Below, in pieces: positions 16,181 to 25,273 of a stretch of 64,000 bases of DNA; position 1 is the stretch's first letter; the number at the start of each line of letters is the position of its first letter. The notes below the pieces were generated by a model that did no database searches, was not told the origin of the DNA, and saw only the letters and a program-made list of their open reading frames with translations. Where the stretch lies: assembly GCA_003676145.1 (NCBI GenBank), contig NAUB01000032.1:32667-96666 (forward strand). The letters run 5' to 3'. The translations under genes were made by a program, and so were the position numbers. This DNA comes from a gamma proteobacterium symbiont of Stewartia floridana (GTDB lineage: Bacteria; Pseudomonadota; Gammaproteobacteria; Chromatiales; Chromatiaceae).

Positions 16181-17979
16181 GCTGGCTGTTCTCCTCGTTG
16201 CGCGTATTCGGAATGGATCTCCTTGAAGTCGTTCAGGGCTTCTTCCCGGAAGGCTTTGAGCTGATCGGTCTGGTTGGAGTCGTAGAGCTCCTTGCAGCGC
16301 CTCAGGCGGGCCAGTACCGACATCTCGGAGAGCTCCTGTACGGGAACTCCAAGCTCAATCAGATCAGCCCCCGCATCGTAGACCGAGAGGATCAGATCGA
16401 GCAGCATGAACTGCTTCTCCGGTGAGGAGAAGGTGTCCACCGGATCGAGGGCGCTCTGCTGCAGCACGCCCTCCTTGATCAAAGCGGCGCCCTCCAGCAC
16501 CCAGCGCTGGGCAGAGGAGAGGGCTTCCGGTCCCACCAGGTTGACGATACGCGAGAGCTCTGCATCACGGGCCAGCATGCCCAGTGCCTGGGAGCGTCTC
16601 TTCTCCCACTCGCGGTCGATGTTCTCATGCCACCATTCGGCGGCAGTACTGACATCCGCCGAGAAGCTGTCGACCCAGTCGATGGCCGGGTAGTGACGGG
16701 CATCCGCCAGCTCCTTGGAGAGGGCCCAGAAGGTCTGGATGATCTCTTTGGTATGGCTGGTGACCGGCTCGGAGAAGTCACCGCCCGGGGGCGAGACCGC
16801 GCCGATCAGGGTCACCGATCCCTTACCGCTGTCCATGGTGTCGACCCGTCCGGCGCGCTCGTAGAAGGCGGCAAGCCGGGAGGCCAGGTAGGCGGGATAA
16901 CCCTCTTCCACGGGCATCTGGCCGAGACGGCCGGAGACCTCGCGCAGCGCTTCCGCCCAGCGGCTGGTGGAGTCGGCCAGCATCACCACGTCGTAGCCTT
17001 GATCCCGATAGTATTCGGCGATAGTGATGCCCACGTAGATGGAGGCCTCACGGGCCACCACCGGCATGTTGGAGGTGTTGGCGATGAGCAGGGTTCTGTC
17101 CATCAGGGGCCGGCCGGTGTAGGGGTCTTTCAGCTTCGGAAAGCTGTCGAGTACATCCACCAGCTCGTTGCCGCGCTCACCGCAGCCTACATAGATGACG
17201 ATGTCCGCATTGGCCCAACGGGCGACCTGGTGCTGAACCACTGTCTTGCCGGCACCGAAGGGGCCCGGTACGGCGCACTTACTCCCCTTAAGCAGGGGGA
17301 AGAAGGTGTCGAGGATGCGCTGTCCGGTGATCAGAGGTTCGACACCGTTGTCCCGGCTCTGGTAGGGGCGGGGGCGTCTTACCGGCCAGCGGTGGTAGAG
17401 TTTCAGGTGGTGTATCTCACCCTGCTGATCCCGTACCTGGCCGATGCTCTCCTCCAGGTGGTAATCGCCTTCCGGAGCGAGTTCGATCAGCTGTCCGGAG
17501 ATGTTGGGTGGAACCAGGATCCGGTGTTCCACTGTCTCGGTCTCCTGGACCCGGCCGAGCACTGCGCCGTTGATGATCGGCATGTTCGGTTCCAGGTTCT
17601 CCGACGGTACGAAGTGCCAGACCTTGTCCCGATCCAGGGGCAGTGGGCTGAGGCCTCTGGGGATCTGATCGCCGGCCTTCAGGAACATCGCCTCCAGCGG
17701 GCGCTGCACACCGTCGAAGATGCCGCCGATCAGGCCTGGGCCCAGCTCCACGGAGAGGGGATGTCCAAGCCCTTCCACCGGTTCTCCGGGGCGTACCATC
17801 TCGGTCGATTCGTAGATCTGCGCCAAGGCCTCGTTACCCTCCAGCGAGATCACCTCACCATAGAGTCCGAGGCTGCCGATGCGGACCTGCTCGCCGTTCT
17901 GCACGCCGGGCAGCTCGATGGTGACGATCGGGCCGTTGATATCTTTGATTTTGCCTTTTTTATTGGATGTCGTGTTCAT
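16177..17979 (-). CDS. V/A-type ATPase subunit A (catalytic)
   Basis: 600 residues, the catalytic subunit. It contains an N-terminal barrel, the A-type non-homologous insert (about 110-195), and a P-loop GPFGAGKT at 239-246 with K245 and T246. GPFGSGKT is the commoner form, so the alanine is a mild variation. Downstream are GCGERGNE, LADSTSRWAEALRE and GAVSPPGGDFSEP, all diagnostic for V/A-type rather than F-type beta subunits. Whether the complex makes or hydrolyses ATP in this cell cannot be read from sequence. Confidence 0.96.
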   Translation of the reverse strand: MNTTSNKKGKIKDINGPIVTIELPGVQNGEQVRIGSLGLYGEVISLEGNEALAQIYESTEMVRPGEPVEGLGHPLSVELGPGLIGGIFDGVQRPLEAMFLKAGDQIPRGLSPLPLDRDKVWHFVPSENLEPNMPIINGAVLGRVQETETVEHRILVPPNISGQLIELAPEGDYHLEESIGQVRDQQGEIHHLKLYHRWPVRRPRPYQSRDNGVEPLITGQRILDTFFPLLKGSKCAVPGPFGAGKTVVQHQVARWANADIVIYVGCGERGNELVDVLDSFPKLKDPYTGRPLMDRTLLIANTSNMPVVAREASIYVGITIAEYYRDQGYDVVMLADSTSRWAEALREVSGRLGQMPVEEGYPAYLASRLAAFYERAGRVDTMDSGKGSVTLIGAVSPPGGDFSEPVTSHTKEIIQTFWALSKELADARHYPAIDWVDSFSADVSTAAEWWHENIDREWEKRRSQALGMLARDAELSRIVNLVGPEALSSAQRWVLEGAALIKEGVLQQSALDPVDTFSSPEKQFMLLDLILSVYDAGADLIELGVPVQELSEMSVLARLRRCKELYDSNQTDQLKAFREEALNDFKEIHSEYAQRGEQPA

Positions 17980-17981
17980 GA

Positions 17982-18614
17982 TTAGAGTGCCTGTCCGTCA
18001 CCAACTGGGGGCAGCAGCCGTTCGACCAGCGCCTGGTGGACCTTACGCTCCAGACGGGTGAGTCGACCCTCGAAAGTGTGGTCGATCTGCACCCGCTGAT
18101 CCGCGGTGGTTACCAGGCATCCGCCAACGGTGTTGAGCGTCTCCTCCAGCAATTGAAATTTTTTACCGGCCACCAGGTTATCGGTCAGTTTCTGCCATTC
18201 GGGCTTGAGCCGGCGCAGGTCCTCCGGGTTGACCTTCACCAGCAATTGATCCTCGTCGATCTGTGACGCGGCCTGCGTCAGCAGCCCCTGCAGCAGTTCG
18301 AAATATTGGCTCTGATCCTTGCAGTAGTCGGCCATCCGTACTTTAAGCCGGTCCACCACCACCTGCACCAGGTTCCAGCGCATGTGATCCATCTTGCTGT
18401 GCAGCTTCAACTCATCCGCCTGAACCTTGCGCAGATAGGCCCGGTCGGCTTGGGATTTGGCCAGCAGGGTCTCCTTCTCTTCCCGCAGATGGAGTTTGTC
18501 GCTGGCTTCCCTGAGAATGTTTTTACGTCCCGCATCGGCGCGGCTGTGGCACTCGCTGGCCATCTGTTCGGCGCGATCGATGATTGCTTTTTCAAGGGCT
18601 TCGACCTGGTTCAC
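17982..18614 (-). CDS. V/A-type ATPase subunit E
   Basis: 210 residues. It has a long N-terminal coiled coil (about 1-100, charged heptads such as LREEKETLLAKSQADR) followed by a compact C-terminal domain with GGCLVTTADQRVQIDHTFEGRL, the typical E-subunit end. It pairs with the small coiled-coil subunit to form the peripheral stalk that holds the A3B3 head against rotation. It lies between F and A with two bases separating it from A. Confidence 0.9.
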   Translation of the reverse strand: MNQVEALEKAIIDRAEQMASECHSRADAGRKNILREASDKLHLREEKETLLAKSQADRAYLRKVQADELKLHSKMDHMRWNLVQVVVDRLKVRMADYCKDQSQYFELLQGLLTQAASQIDEDQLLVKVNPEDLRRLKPEWQKLTDNLVAGKKFQLLEETLNTVGGCLVTTADQRVQIDHTFEGRLTRLERKVHQALVERLLPPVGDGQAL

Positions 18615-18628
18615 TCGTGATCTCCTGG

Positions 18629-18952
18629 TTAACCGCCGGTGAGTTGTTTCAAGGTTTCGTCGAGCTCGGACTGAAAGTTGTCCGAGTCATGCAGCGAAGG
18701 CACTTCCGAGAGTACGATGCGTCCCCCTTCGTTGCGGATCTGCTGCAGCAGTTTCGACTCCAGCCGGTTGACCGACTGCTCAATGATCAGCAGCGCCCGC
18801 TGCTTCTGCTGCAACAGACCGGAGAGGAGCTCATCCAGTGTTGCCGTGTCGGGCTCGGTCAGGGTTTCGAATCCGATCAGACGAAAGCCATCACCTAAGG
18901 TATGGCTGCCGACAAAGATGTTGCGGACGCTGTGGCTGCTGGACTCTGACAT
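18629..18952 (-). CDS. V/A-type ATPase subunit F
   Basis: 107 residues with a Rossmann-like start: FVGSHTLGDGFRLIGFET, then a variable region and QQKQRALLIIEQSVNRLESK, which corresponds to the alternating strand-helix pattern of subunit F. F caps the central shaft D and modulates activity. The gene is between K and E in the operon, separated by only a few bases from each. Confidence 0.85.
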   Translation of the reverse strand: MSESSSHSVRNIFVGSHTLGDGFRLIGFETLTEPDTATLDELLSGLLQQKQRALLIIEQSVNRLESKLLQQIRNEGGRIVLSEVPSLHDSDNFQSELDETLKQLTGG

Positions 18953-18956
18953 GGTT

Positions 18957-19397
18957 TCAGATCTTATCGAGCAGCAGGATACTCATGACCAGGCCATAGA
19001 TGGCGATACCTTCAGCCAGTCCCAGATAGATCAGGGTTCGACCGAAGATCTCCGGTTTTTCCGCCAGTACCGCCAGTGAGGCGGCGCCGATCGGTCCCAC
19101 CGCGATACCCGCGCCGATGGTACTCAGGGCGGTGGGGATACCCACACCGATGATTCCCAGGCCGAGGCCGATGGAGATCTCACCACTGGCTTCCACCGCC
19201 GGTTCCACGGCTGCCATGACATCCTGGGCACCGATGAAGATCAGTGCCGCCTGGGCACACACGAAGACCACCAGGTTCATGGCGATGGTGGGCTTGAACC
19301 AGGGTTTGGTAACTTTTGCCGGCTGCATCTCCATGACGATGCCGGTGGCGATCAGGCCAACGATGCCGAGTGTCATTACCGCGATAAGCCAGTACAT
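18957..19397 (-). CDS. V/A-type ATPase proteolipid subunit K (c-ring)
   Basis: 146 residues with four hydrophobic segments (about 3-22, 37-60, 74-110, 116-143). Only the second hairpin has the c-ring pattern: a glycine-rich helix STIGAGIAVGPIGAA, a polar loop AEKPEIFG, and the essential carboxylate E129 in LGLAEGIAIYG. The first hairpin carries no equivalent acid, so each protomer would bear one ion site per four helices. I see neither a glutamine in helix 3 nor a Ser/Thr next to E129, which are common sodium ligands, so proton coupling is the better guess. Confidence 0.92.
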   Translation of the reverse strand: MYWLIAVMTLGIVGLIATGIVMEMQPAKVTKPWFKPTIAMNLVVFVCAQAALIFIGAQDVMAAVEPAVEASGEISIGLGLGIIGVGIPTALSTIGAGIAVGPIGAASLAVLAEKPEIFGRTLIYLGLAEGIAIYGLVMSILLLDKI

Positions 19398-19456
19398 AGT
19401 GTGCTCCTCTTGCTGTTTTTCAGTTCAATCATCAATCCCCTCCCGAAGTCACGGTT

Positions 19457-21337
19457 TCAGGAGAGTGTCAGGGGTTTGAAGGCCTTGCCGTCGCCCGCAT
19501 AGAAACGGGAGAAGCCTTCGTAAAATTCCAAACGCAGGACCTGGATGGCGACGATCAGCCCCTCCAGTACCAGGATGAATACATTGCCCAGGACCACGGT
19601 GATCCAGTGACCGGTATCACCCATCATGCCGGCCAGGGTGAACACCGCAATCGCCAGCGCCACATGGTTCAGACTGAACGCCGCGACACGCAGAAACGAG
19701 AGGGTGTTGGAGGCATAGCCGGTGATGGTCTCGAAGGTCTCGATGAAGGCGACCAGGATACGTTCGCCGATGGAGGCTTCCTGTTCTATCAGTTTGTGGG
19801 CAAAGATACCGATCAGGGTGAGGATCGCCAGGGTGGCCCAGAAGCCGCCCACCGATCCCTCCGCATAGAGGCTGTAGCCGCTGCCCAGCATGCCACTGTA
19901 GAGCAGTAGCGAGAGCAGGCCGTTGTCGCCGAACAGGGCGCCCAGTCGATCACCCTGCACCAGGTGGTTGAGAATATTCAGCAGGGAGGAGATGACGATG
20001 AAGCCGATTCCCCACAGCAGGGCCACGGTAAGCATGTAGAGCGGATCGCTGAGAGGGGCGATCCACCAGGCATGAAACAGATGCTCGAAGCCGAAGATAC
20101 TGCCATACAGGAGCCCAAACACCATCGAGGAGATCCCGGCGGCCACGCCGAACGGGGTGAAGCTGCCCAGCTTGCGGCGCCAGATCAGTGCGGCACCGAG
20201 GATCACCGCACCATGCCCCACATCGCCAAACATCATGCCGAACATCAGGATGTAGGTGAGGGCGAAAAGATGGGTCGGATTGACCTCACCGTAACGGGGT
20301 ACCCCATACTGCATCACCAGGGATGAGAAGGGTTTGAAGAGGCGGCTGTGGCGCATCACCGAGGGTACGATGGCGCGCTCCTCAGGCAGTGGGTCGCGGC
20401 TCTCCAGCACGAAGGCATTCGGCAGTTTCTGCTGCAGCGCCTCTTCCACCTGGGCCATATCCTCGGCGGGTACCCAGCCCTGCAGGCGCGCCAGCTTGCC
20501 GCTTCTACGGGCCGCTTCGCCGAGTGCCACGTAGGGGGCGGCCAGGTGCAGGGTGTGGGCGGCCTGCTCCAGGCCCTCCAGTGCGTTGGCCCGCCAGGCA
20601 ACGATCTCCAGGTTGAGCTGTTGTGAGTTCTCATCCACCGCCGTGTGGCGTTCCGCCAGTCGGCTCTTCGCTGTCTCCGGCTCTGTGTGCAGTTCCGGGG
20701 GAATATCCAGCGGTCGAAAACCGGCGGTGTCGAGAACCGATTTCAGCTTCGAATGCTCGGTTCGCTTGGCGCCGATGATCAGCACATGGCTCTCTTTTTC
20801 ACTCTGCAGAAAAGGGAACAGCAGATAGCCGTCGAGACCGATGGCATCCTTGAGTTGTTCCACCCGGTTACTGGATACCATGCCGATGCTGGATTCCAGG
20901 AAGGGTTGATCCTGCTGCAGTTGACCCAGGTCCACATCCAGATTGCTGAAATTCGCCAGGCTGGTCTCGAGCTGGTTGATGTTGCGCGACTCTTCGGTGA
21001 GACGGCGTTGCCGCTCCTCGAAGTCGGAACAGGTCTCCCAGGCCTCGCCCAGCCACTGGTTGGCCTCCTCCAGTTCCGCTGCGGTGATGGCGGTCACTTC
21101 GCCATCGAATGGGGCCGGTGTGTAGCTTACCAGGGCGCTGATCTTATCCAGCCGGCTCTTTGCCTGGTTGTACTGCTCACGGAAGTGCTGTCCCGGAATC
21201 TCGGTCAGGGCGTTTTCCGCATAGGGACGGTTGTCCGGGCTGAAACTGTTGAGACCGGCCAGGATCACCGAAGCACCGGGCAGGTCCTCGTTGAGTACCT
21301 TGATGCTGATCTGTTTCATCGGCAGGGGGCTAAACAT
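19457..21337 (-). CDS. V/A-type ATPase subunit I (a-like)
   Basis: 626 residues. The N-terminal half (to about 330) is a soluble alpha/beta and coiled-coil arm that meets the peripheral stalk. The C-terminal half carries seven or eight membrane helices, including FGMMFGDVGHGAVIL and the last helix EGLIVAIQVLRLEFYEGFSR, whose arginine faces the ring's E129 and completes the ion half-channels. ATG at 21337 is favoured because GAGGGA stands six bases before it, although the open frame continues upstream with plausible residues (RIKPIEGLL) but no standard start. Confidence 0.93.
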   Translation of the reverse strand: MFSPLPMKQISIKVLNEDLPGASVILAGLNSFSPDNRPYAENALTEIPGQHFREQYNQAKSRLDKISALVSYTPAPFDGEVTAITAAELEEANQWLGEAWETCSDFEERQRRLTEESRNINQLETSLANFSNLDVDLGQLQQDQPFLESSIGMVSSNRVEQLKDAIGLDGYLLFPFLQSEKESHVLIIGAKRTEHSKLKSVLDTAGFRPLDIPPELHTEPETAKSRLAERHTAVDENSQQLNLEIVAWRANALEGLEQAAHTLHLAAPYVALGEAARRSGKLARLQGWVPAEDMAQVEEALQQKLPNAFVLESRDPLPEERAIVPSVMRHSRLFKPFSSLVMQYGVPRYGEVNPTHLFALTYILMFGMMFGDVGHGAVILGAALIWRRKLGSFTPFGVAAGISSMVFGLLYGSIFGFEHLFHAWWIAPLSDPLYMLTVALLWGIGFIVISSLLNILNHLVQGDRLGALFGDNGLLSLLLYSGMLGSGYSLYAEGSVGGFWATLAILTLIGIFAHKLIEQEASIGERILVAFIETFETITGYASNTLSFLRVAAFSLNHVALAIAVFTLAGMMGDTGHWITVVLGNVFILVLEGLIVAIQVLRLEFYEGFSRFYAGDGKAFKPLTLS

Positions 21338-21391
21338 CAGCAGTCCCTCGATCGGCTTGATGCGGATTGTCGTGGTTAACCGGCCGCTGGA

Positions 21392-22447
21392 TCATGCCGC
21401 CTCCTCGGAGCCTGGGGAACCTTTGATGCCGGAAACCGCTTCATCCAGCAGCTCGTTGTTCATTCCCAACAGCTTGCCCTGGATGATGGCGTAGAGACGC
21501 CAGATGTCCGTATCCCGGCTGATCAGATAGCAGAGTGCAGCGACCACTCCGTCGCGACTGCCAAGCATCAGTTTGCGTAACTCGTCGGAGACCCAGAAGT
21601 CGAGTCGCTGTCTGGCATCGGTGATGTTGATACTGCCGGCCAGCAGGCTGTGAAAGGGATCGGGCAGCTGCTCGATGATGGTATCCAGACCCTCCACATT
21701 GGCCAGCTCCATCAGTTTATCCCGCTGTATCTGTCCACCGTATGGAATCAACAGGTAGTAGACCTCACTGGGTGCGAACTGATAGACCAGGCGATAGCGC
21801 ATCAGCCAGAGGATGTTCTGCCGGTCCACCATGCAGCCAATGGCTCTTTTCAGGCCGCGCTTGTCGCTGCAGTCGGTGATGTTGGCCTGGGCCAGCATGC
21901 CGGTGTAGTAGAGCCGATCGATGGCGGCGCCGAGAGAGAAGTTCTCATGCTGCTCTTCGTAGATGGTACGGGCCTGGCTGGCGATCTGGGAGTAGGGTCC
22001 CCGCTCCAGCTGGCGCAGCATCTCCTGGACGTTTTCCGCCTGCAGCAGCGCTTCGTGAGGCAAGCGGATGTTCTCCGGCAGGGCGTAGAGATTATGGCGT
22101 ATCTCCTGGATGCCCAGACTGTTCCACTTGCCCTGGATCAGTGTCTTCAGATTGTAGAGCTCATATTTGCGTGGCCAGTAGAGGATCAGTCCCCGTGAGC
22201 GACCGCTCAGAGGTCGCAGCAGAACCTTCAGTTCATTCATCAGCTGCTGCAGCAGATGGTGTTCCACCAGGCCGCTCTTCTGGCGGGTTTCGATCTCCTG
22301 TTCGAAGATTGGTTGCAGATCGAAACGCTCCCCGAGTTGATGCAGGGACATCTGCTTGAGTATCCGGATATCCTCAGCGGAGAGCAGTCTGGAGGCGAAG
22401 ATTCCGACCCGGGTCTTGAGGTAAGCCTGATCCCGTTGTGAATTCAT
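21392..22447 (-). CDS. V/A-type ATPase subunit C (d-like)
   Basis: 351 residues, helical, of the AC39/V0D family that forms the funnel linking the D shaft to the proteolipid ring. Characteristic parts are the start YLKTRVGIFASRLL, the central NLKTLIQGKWN and RQNILWLMRYRLVY, each typical of the three repeated helical sub-domains. It ends 54 nt before subunit I. Confidence 0.9.
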   Translation of the reverse strand: MNSQRDQAYLKTRVGIFASRLLSAEDIRILKQMSLHQLGERFDLQPIFEQEIETRQKSGLVEHHLLQQLMNELKVLLRPLSGRSRGLILYWPRKYELYNLKTLIQGKWNSLGIQEIRHNLYALPENIRLPHEALLQAENVQEMLRQLERGPYSQIASQARTIYEEQHENFSLGAAIDRLYYTGMLAQANITDCSDKRGLKRAIGCMVDRQNILWLMRYRLVYQFAPSEVYYLLIPYGGQIQRDKLMELANVEGLDTIIEQLPDPFHSLLAGSINITDARQRLDFWVSDELRKLMLGSRDGVVAALCYLISRDTDIWRLYAIIQGKLLGMNNELLDEAVSGIKGSPGSEEAA

Positions 22448-22456
22448 CAGTTGGGC

Positions 22457-22783
22457 TCAGTCCTCGTCGGCCTTGGTGTCGATCAGTACCGCAAAGGCGG
22501 CGTCCAGCGCATCCTCTTCACGCGCCTCGGCGTATTCGCGCAGCTGGGCGTGGCGTTCATCGAAACGTTTTTTCAGTTCGGCGATGGTCTGTTCGGCGCG
22601 ACTCTCTGCCTTCTCCATGAAGCTGTTGTGAAGCTCCGGGATACGGGACTCGAAATGTTGCTCTTTGGTCTTGGCCTCCTGCAACGCCTCCTGAATGATA
22701 CGCTCCCGCTGCTCTTCGGCCTTGTTGTGAATCTGTTGTGCCCTGTTTTCGGCTTCGAGTAAGCGCTGCAGTGACTCTTCCAT
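22457..22783 (-). CDS. V/A-type ATPase small stalk subunit (G/H-like)
   Basis: 108 residues, nearly all charged coiled coil (EAENRAQQIHNKAEEQRERI and onwards to about residue 90). This is the position and composition of the NtpF/AtpH-type subunit that pairs with E in the peripheral stalk. It is the first gene of the nine-gene operon, and GGGG stands three to four bases before its ATG. Identification rests on context plus coiled-coil character, since such short helices carry few specific residues. Confidence 0.8.
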   Translation of the reverse strand: MEESLQRLLEAENRAQQIHNKAEEQRERIIQEALQEAKTKEQHFESRIPELHNSFMEKAESRAEQTIAELKKRFDERHAQLREYAEAREEDALDAAFAVLIDTKADED

Positions 22784-23229
22784 AAACCCCTATGCCCCCA
22801 TGGTTTGTTTTGACAGCAAATTGTTTTCAGAGGTTGTGTAAGGGAGACGTTTCTGGGCGTCTCCGAAGCACATAGATAGTGTAGTCAATTTGACCGTTCC
22901 ATGTGGACTAATATCGTTCGGGCTTGGTTGAGCTAGATCATGAATCCCATGGATTTTGTTGTTTATCCGGACGGTGGATCTGAGGGCGTTTTCTGTTTGC
23001 ACGATGGGTAGGTTGTTGGTTGGTGGTTGAGTAAGCGCTGAGGTGCTTCGTGGTGTTTAATATTGCCTATGCTACTCGATCTCTGATGTTTGAAAACTTC
23101 ACCGATCTGTTGCGGCCCTGCTGTTCTGTTTTACCATTGTATTTGTTTTCGCGGATCTGAAAGCTGTTGTCACTCTGTGGAAATTTTCATGACCAGGCAC
23201 TGCTACGGTTAAAGCTAAGGCAGGCTTGA
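22784..23229. other. Upstream region of the V/A-ATPase operon
   Basis: 446 nt before the first ATPase gene on the minus strand and after the HIT gene's stop. It must contain the ATPase promoter. A 70-codon minus-strand frame at 22790-23002 shows no family resemblance. No hairpin, repeat or RNA gene is evident. Confidence 0.45.
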
Positions 23230-23670
23230 TCAAGCCTTGGCGATAGGCTGTAAGATGGTTATTGTCTTGGGCAGCTGCAGGCTCAATCTGCGTTTGATTT
23301 CATCCAGTTCAGTTTGCTTGTAAGCCCGCCGTTGCGTGGTACCCCAGACTGTACCGGGCCACCAGGGATCACTGCTGTTGCGTCCCAGGATATGGATATG
23401 CATCTGACGTACGATGTTGCCAATCGCTGCGGTATTGAGTTTTTCGATGCTCTGGTCGGTCTTGATGAACTGGGAGATCTGGTTGATCTCCTCGAACAGC
23501 CGCTTCTGCTGCTCGGGCGCCAGTTGGTGTAGCTCATCACAATCGACCCTGGGGACCAGGATGTACCAGGGCAGCAAGGCGTTATTCATCAACAGCAGCT
23601 GGCTCAATTCCATTTCCGCAAGCAGATAGCAATCCGCCGCCAGTCTTGGGTCGAGGCTGAAGGCTGGCAT
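23230..23670 (-). CDS. HIT-family protein
   Basis: 146 residues of the histidine-triad hydrolase fold. The signature is RQMHIHILGR, giving nucleophile H91 and H93. The first histidine of the usual triad is replaced by Q89, as in some other bacterial members. Such enzymes hydrolyse nucleoside phosphoramidates or dinucleotides; the substrate here is unknown. It is transcribed behind the DUF971 gene with an 8-nt gap. Confidence 0.85.
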   Translation of the reverse strand: MPAFSLDPRLAADCYLLAEMELSQLLLMNNALLPWYILVPRVDCDELHQLAPEQQKRLFEEINQISQFIKTDQSIEKLNTAAIGNIVRQMHIHILGRNSSDPWWPGTVWGTTQRRAYKQTELDEIKRRLSLQLPKTITILQPIAKA

Positions 23671-23678
23671 ATCGGTTA

Positions 23679-24071
23679 TCAGGCTCCACCTTCACGGGGA
23701 ATCAGCTCCGGCTCTTGTCGCTGATGGCCCACCGCTTTGAGCTTCTCCAGGTAGGCCTGCCACAGCTCATCATGGTGCTTGCCCAGGTTGTAGAGATACT
23801 GCCAGTCGTAGAGTCCTGAGTTGTGGCCGTCATCGAAGTGGATCTTCACCGCATATTGTCCGATCGGTTCGATCTGGGTGATGGTGACCAGCTCTTTGCC
23901 TTTCTCAAGTTTAGCCGTGGCCGGGCTATGGCCCCGGGTCTCTGCCGAAGGGGAATAGACCCGTAGGTATTCACAGGGCAGGGCAAAGTGGGCGCCGTCA
24001 TCGAAGGCGATATCGAGAAAGCGGCTCTGTTGATGGACTTTGATATCCACCGGGCGAGGTTTAGAGCTCAT
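23679..24071 (-). CDS. DUF971 (GBBH-like N-terminal domain) protein
   Basis: 130 residues matching the small zinc-finger-like domain shared with the N-terminus of gamma-butyrobetaine hydroxylase. Key parts are FALPCEYLRVYSPSAE, IGQYAVKIHFDDGHNSGLYDWQYL and a basic start. In bacteria the stand-alone protein is often found beside iron-sulfur or heme genes, and here it lies between HIT and hemH, but no biochemical role is established. It is probably co-transcribed with the HIT gene. Confidence 0.85.
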   Translation of the reverse strand: MSSKPRPVDIKVHQQSRFLDIAFDDGAHFALPCEYLRVYSPSAETRGHSPATAKLEKGKELVTITQIEPIGQYAVKIHFDDGHNSGLYDWQYLYNLGKHHDELWQAYLEKLKAVGHQRQEPELIPREGGA

Positions 24072-24220
24072 GTTGATATAAGGTCCTAAATTCGTTGTCT
24101 TTGATGCAGCCGGTCATTTGGCCATTCTCACGCTGCGATTGATTGCTATCGATTGTTTTGAAATCGTCGCCGACAGATAGTTTCAAGGGTTTGTCTGTAT
24201 CAAGTTGAAATCTCAGTCAC

Positions 24221-25273
24221 TCATGGTTGTTGCGGGGGCAGTGGTTTGGCTTCCGGCCAGCCCGAGGCGTGACGGTGAATCAGATTGGCGAACATTTCGA
24301 TATGTTTCGGTTCGTCATTCAGGGCCGGTATATAGTTGTATTCCGAGCCTCCACCCTGAAGAAAATAGTCCCTGTTCTCCACCCCGATCTCCTCCAGGGT
24401 CTCCAGGCAGTCGGTGGCGAAAGCGGGGCAGACCACCTGCACGCTCTTGATCCCATCGGCCGCCCACTGTTTGAGGGTCTCATCGGTGTAGGGCTTGACC
24501 CACTCCTGGGCACCAAAACGGGATTGGAAGGCGAGCAGCCACTGCTCCTCATTCAGCCCCAATCGCTCGACCACCGCCTGGGCCGTGGCCCGGCACTGAT
24601 CCGGATAGGGATCCCCCGCCTGGTAGTAGTCTTTGGGGATGCCATGAAAGGAGAACAGCAGTTTGTCTGCGCTTCCATGGGTCATCCGGTAGTCGGCGAT
24701 CTGGCTGCTCAGGGCGTCGATATAGTCCGGCTCGTGATGGTAACGCTGGATGAATCTGACCTCGGGTATCCAGCGCCACTGTTGCAGTTCGGTGGTGAAC
24801 GCATCGAAGATCGAAGCGGTGGTGGTGGCCGAGTATTGGGGATAGAGGGGCAATACCAGCACTCTTTGAATATTCCGCTCACGCAACTGTTTCAGGGTGT
24901 CAGCGATTGATGGATTGCCATAGCGCATCGCCAGAGCGACACTTACCTGGCCGTTGAATCTTGGCTTGATCGCTTGCTCGATGGCGTCCCGCTGCTGTTT
25001 TGAGATCACCAGCAGCGGCGATCCCTGGTCGGTCCAGATTGAGGCGTAGGCCTTGGCGGAGCGCTTGGGCCTGACCCGCAGGACGATGCCGTGCAGAATG
25101 ATCTGCCAGATCAGTTTCGGAATCGCCACGATTCTCGGATCGCTGAGGAACTCCGCCAGGTAGCGTCGTACCGCGCTGGTGGTTGGGGCGTCGGGTGTGC
25201 CCAGGTTGATCAGCAGAATAGCCAGGCCGCCATCCGGCATCGAGAGTTGAGGTTTTTGATTCAGATATTTCAT
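24221..25273 (-). CDS. hemH: Ferrochelatase
   Basis: 350 residues. It inserts ferrous iron into protoporphyrin IX, the last step of protoheme synthesis, in the cytoplasm or at the membrane. Evidence: LINLGTPDAP near the start, ALAMRYGNPSI, LPLYPQYSATT, the catalytic histidine H209 in LFSFHGIPKDYY, and CPAFATDCLETLEEI with the metal-site acids. Length is as usual for proteobacterial HemH. Its ATG overlaps the stop of the preceding hypothetical gene by four bases. Confidence 0.97.
   Translation of the reverse strand: MKYLNQKPQLSMPDGGLAILLINLGTPDAPTTSAVRRYLAEFLSDPRIVAIPKLIWQIILHGIVLRVRPKRSAKAYASIWTDQGSPLLVISKQQRDAIEQAIKPRFNGQVSVALAMRYGNPSIADTLKQLRERNIQRVLVLPLYPQYSATTTASIFDAFTTELQQWRWIPEVRFIQRYHHEPDYIDALSSQIADYRMTHGSADKLLFSFHGIPKDYYQAGDPYPDQCRATAQAVVERLGLNEEQWLLAFQSRFGAQEWVKPYTDETLKQWAADGIKSVQVVCPAFATDCLETLEEIGVENRDYFLQGGGSEYNYIPALNDEPKHIEMFANLIHRHASGWPEAKPLPPQQP

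Noticed and set aside
16627..17985. 452-codon plus-strand frame opposite ATPase subunit A
   Set aside because: Mirror frame of a strongly conserved gene; its His/Gly/Asp-rich composition is the usual antisense shadow.
22790..23002. 70-codon frame upstream of the V/A-ATPase operon
   Set aside because: No homology features and no conserved context; it more likely lies in the promoter region.
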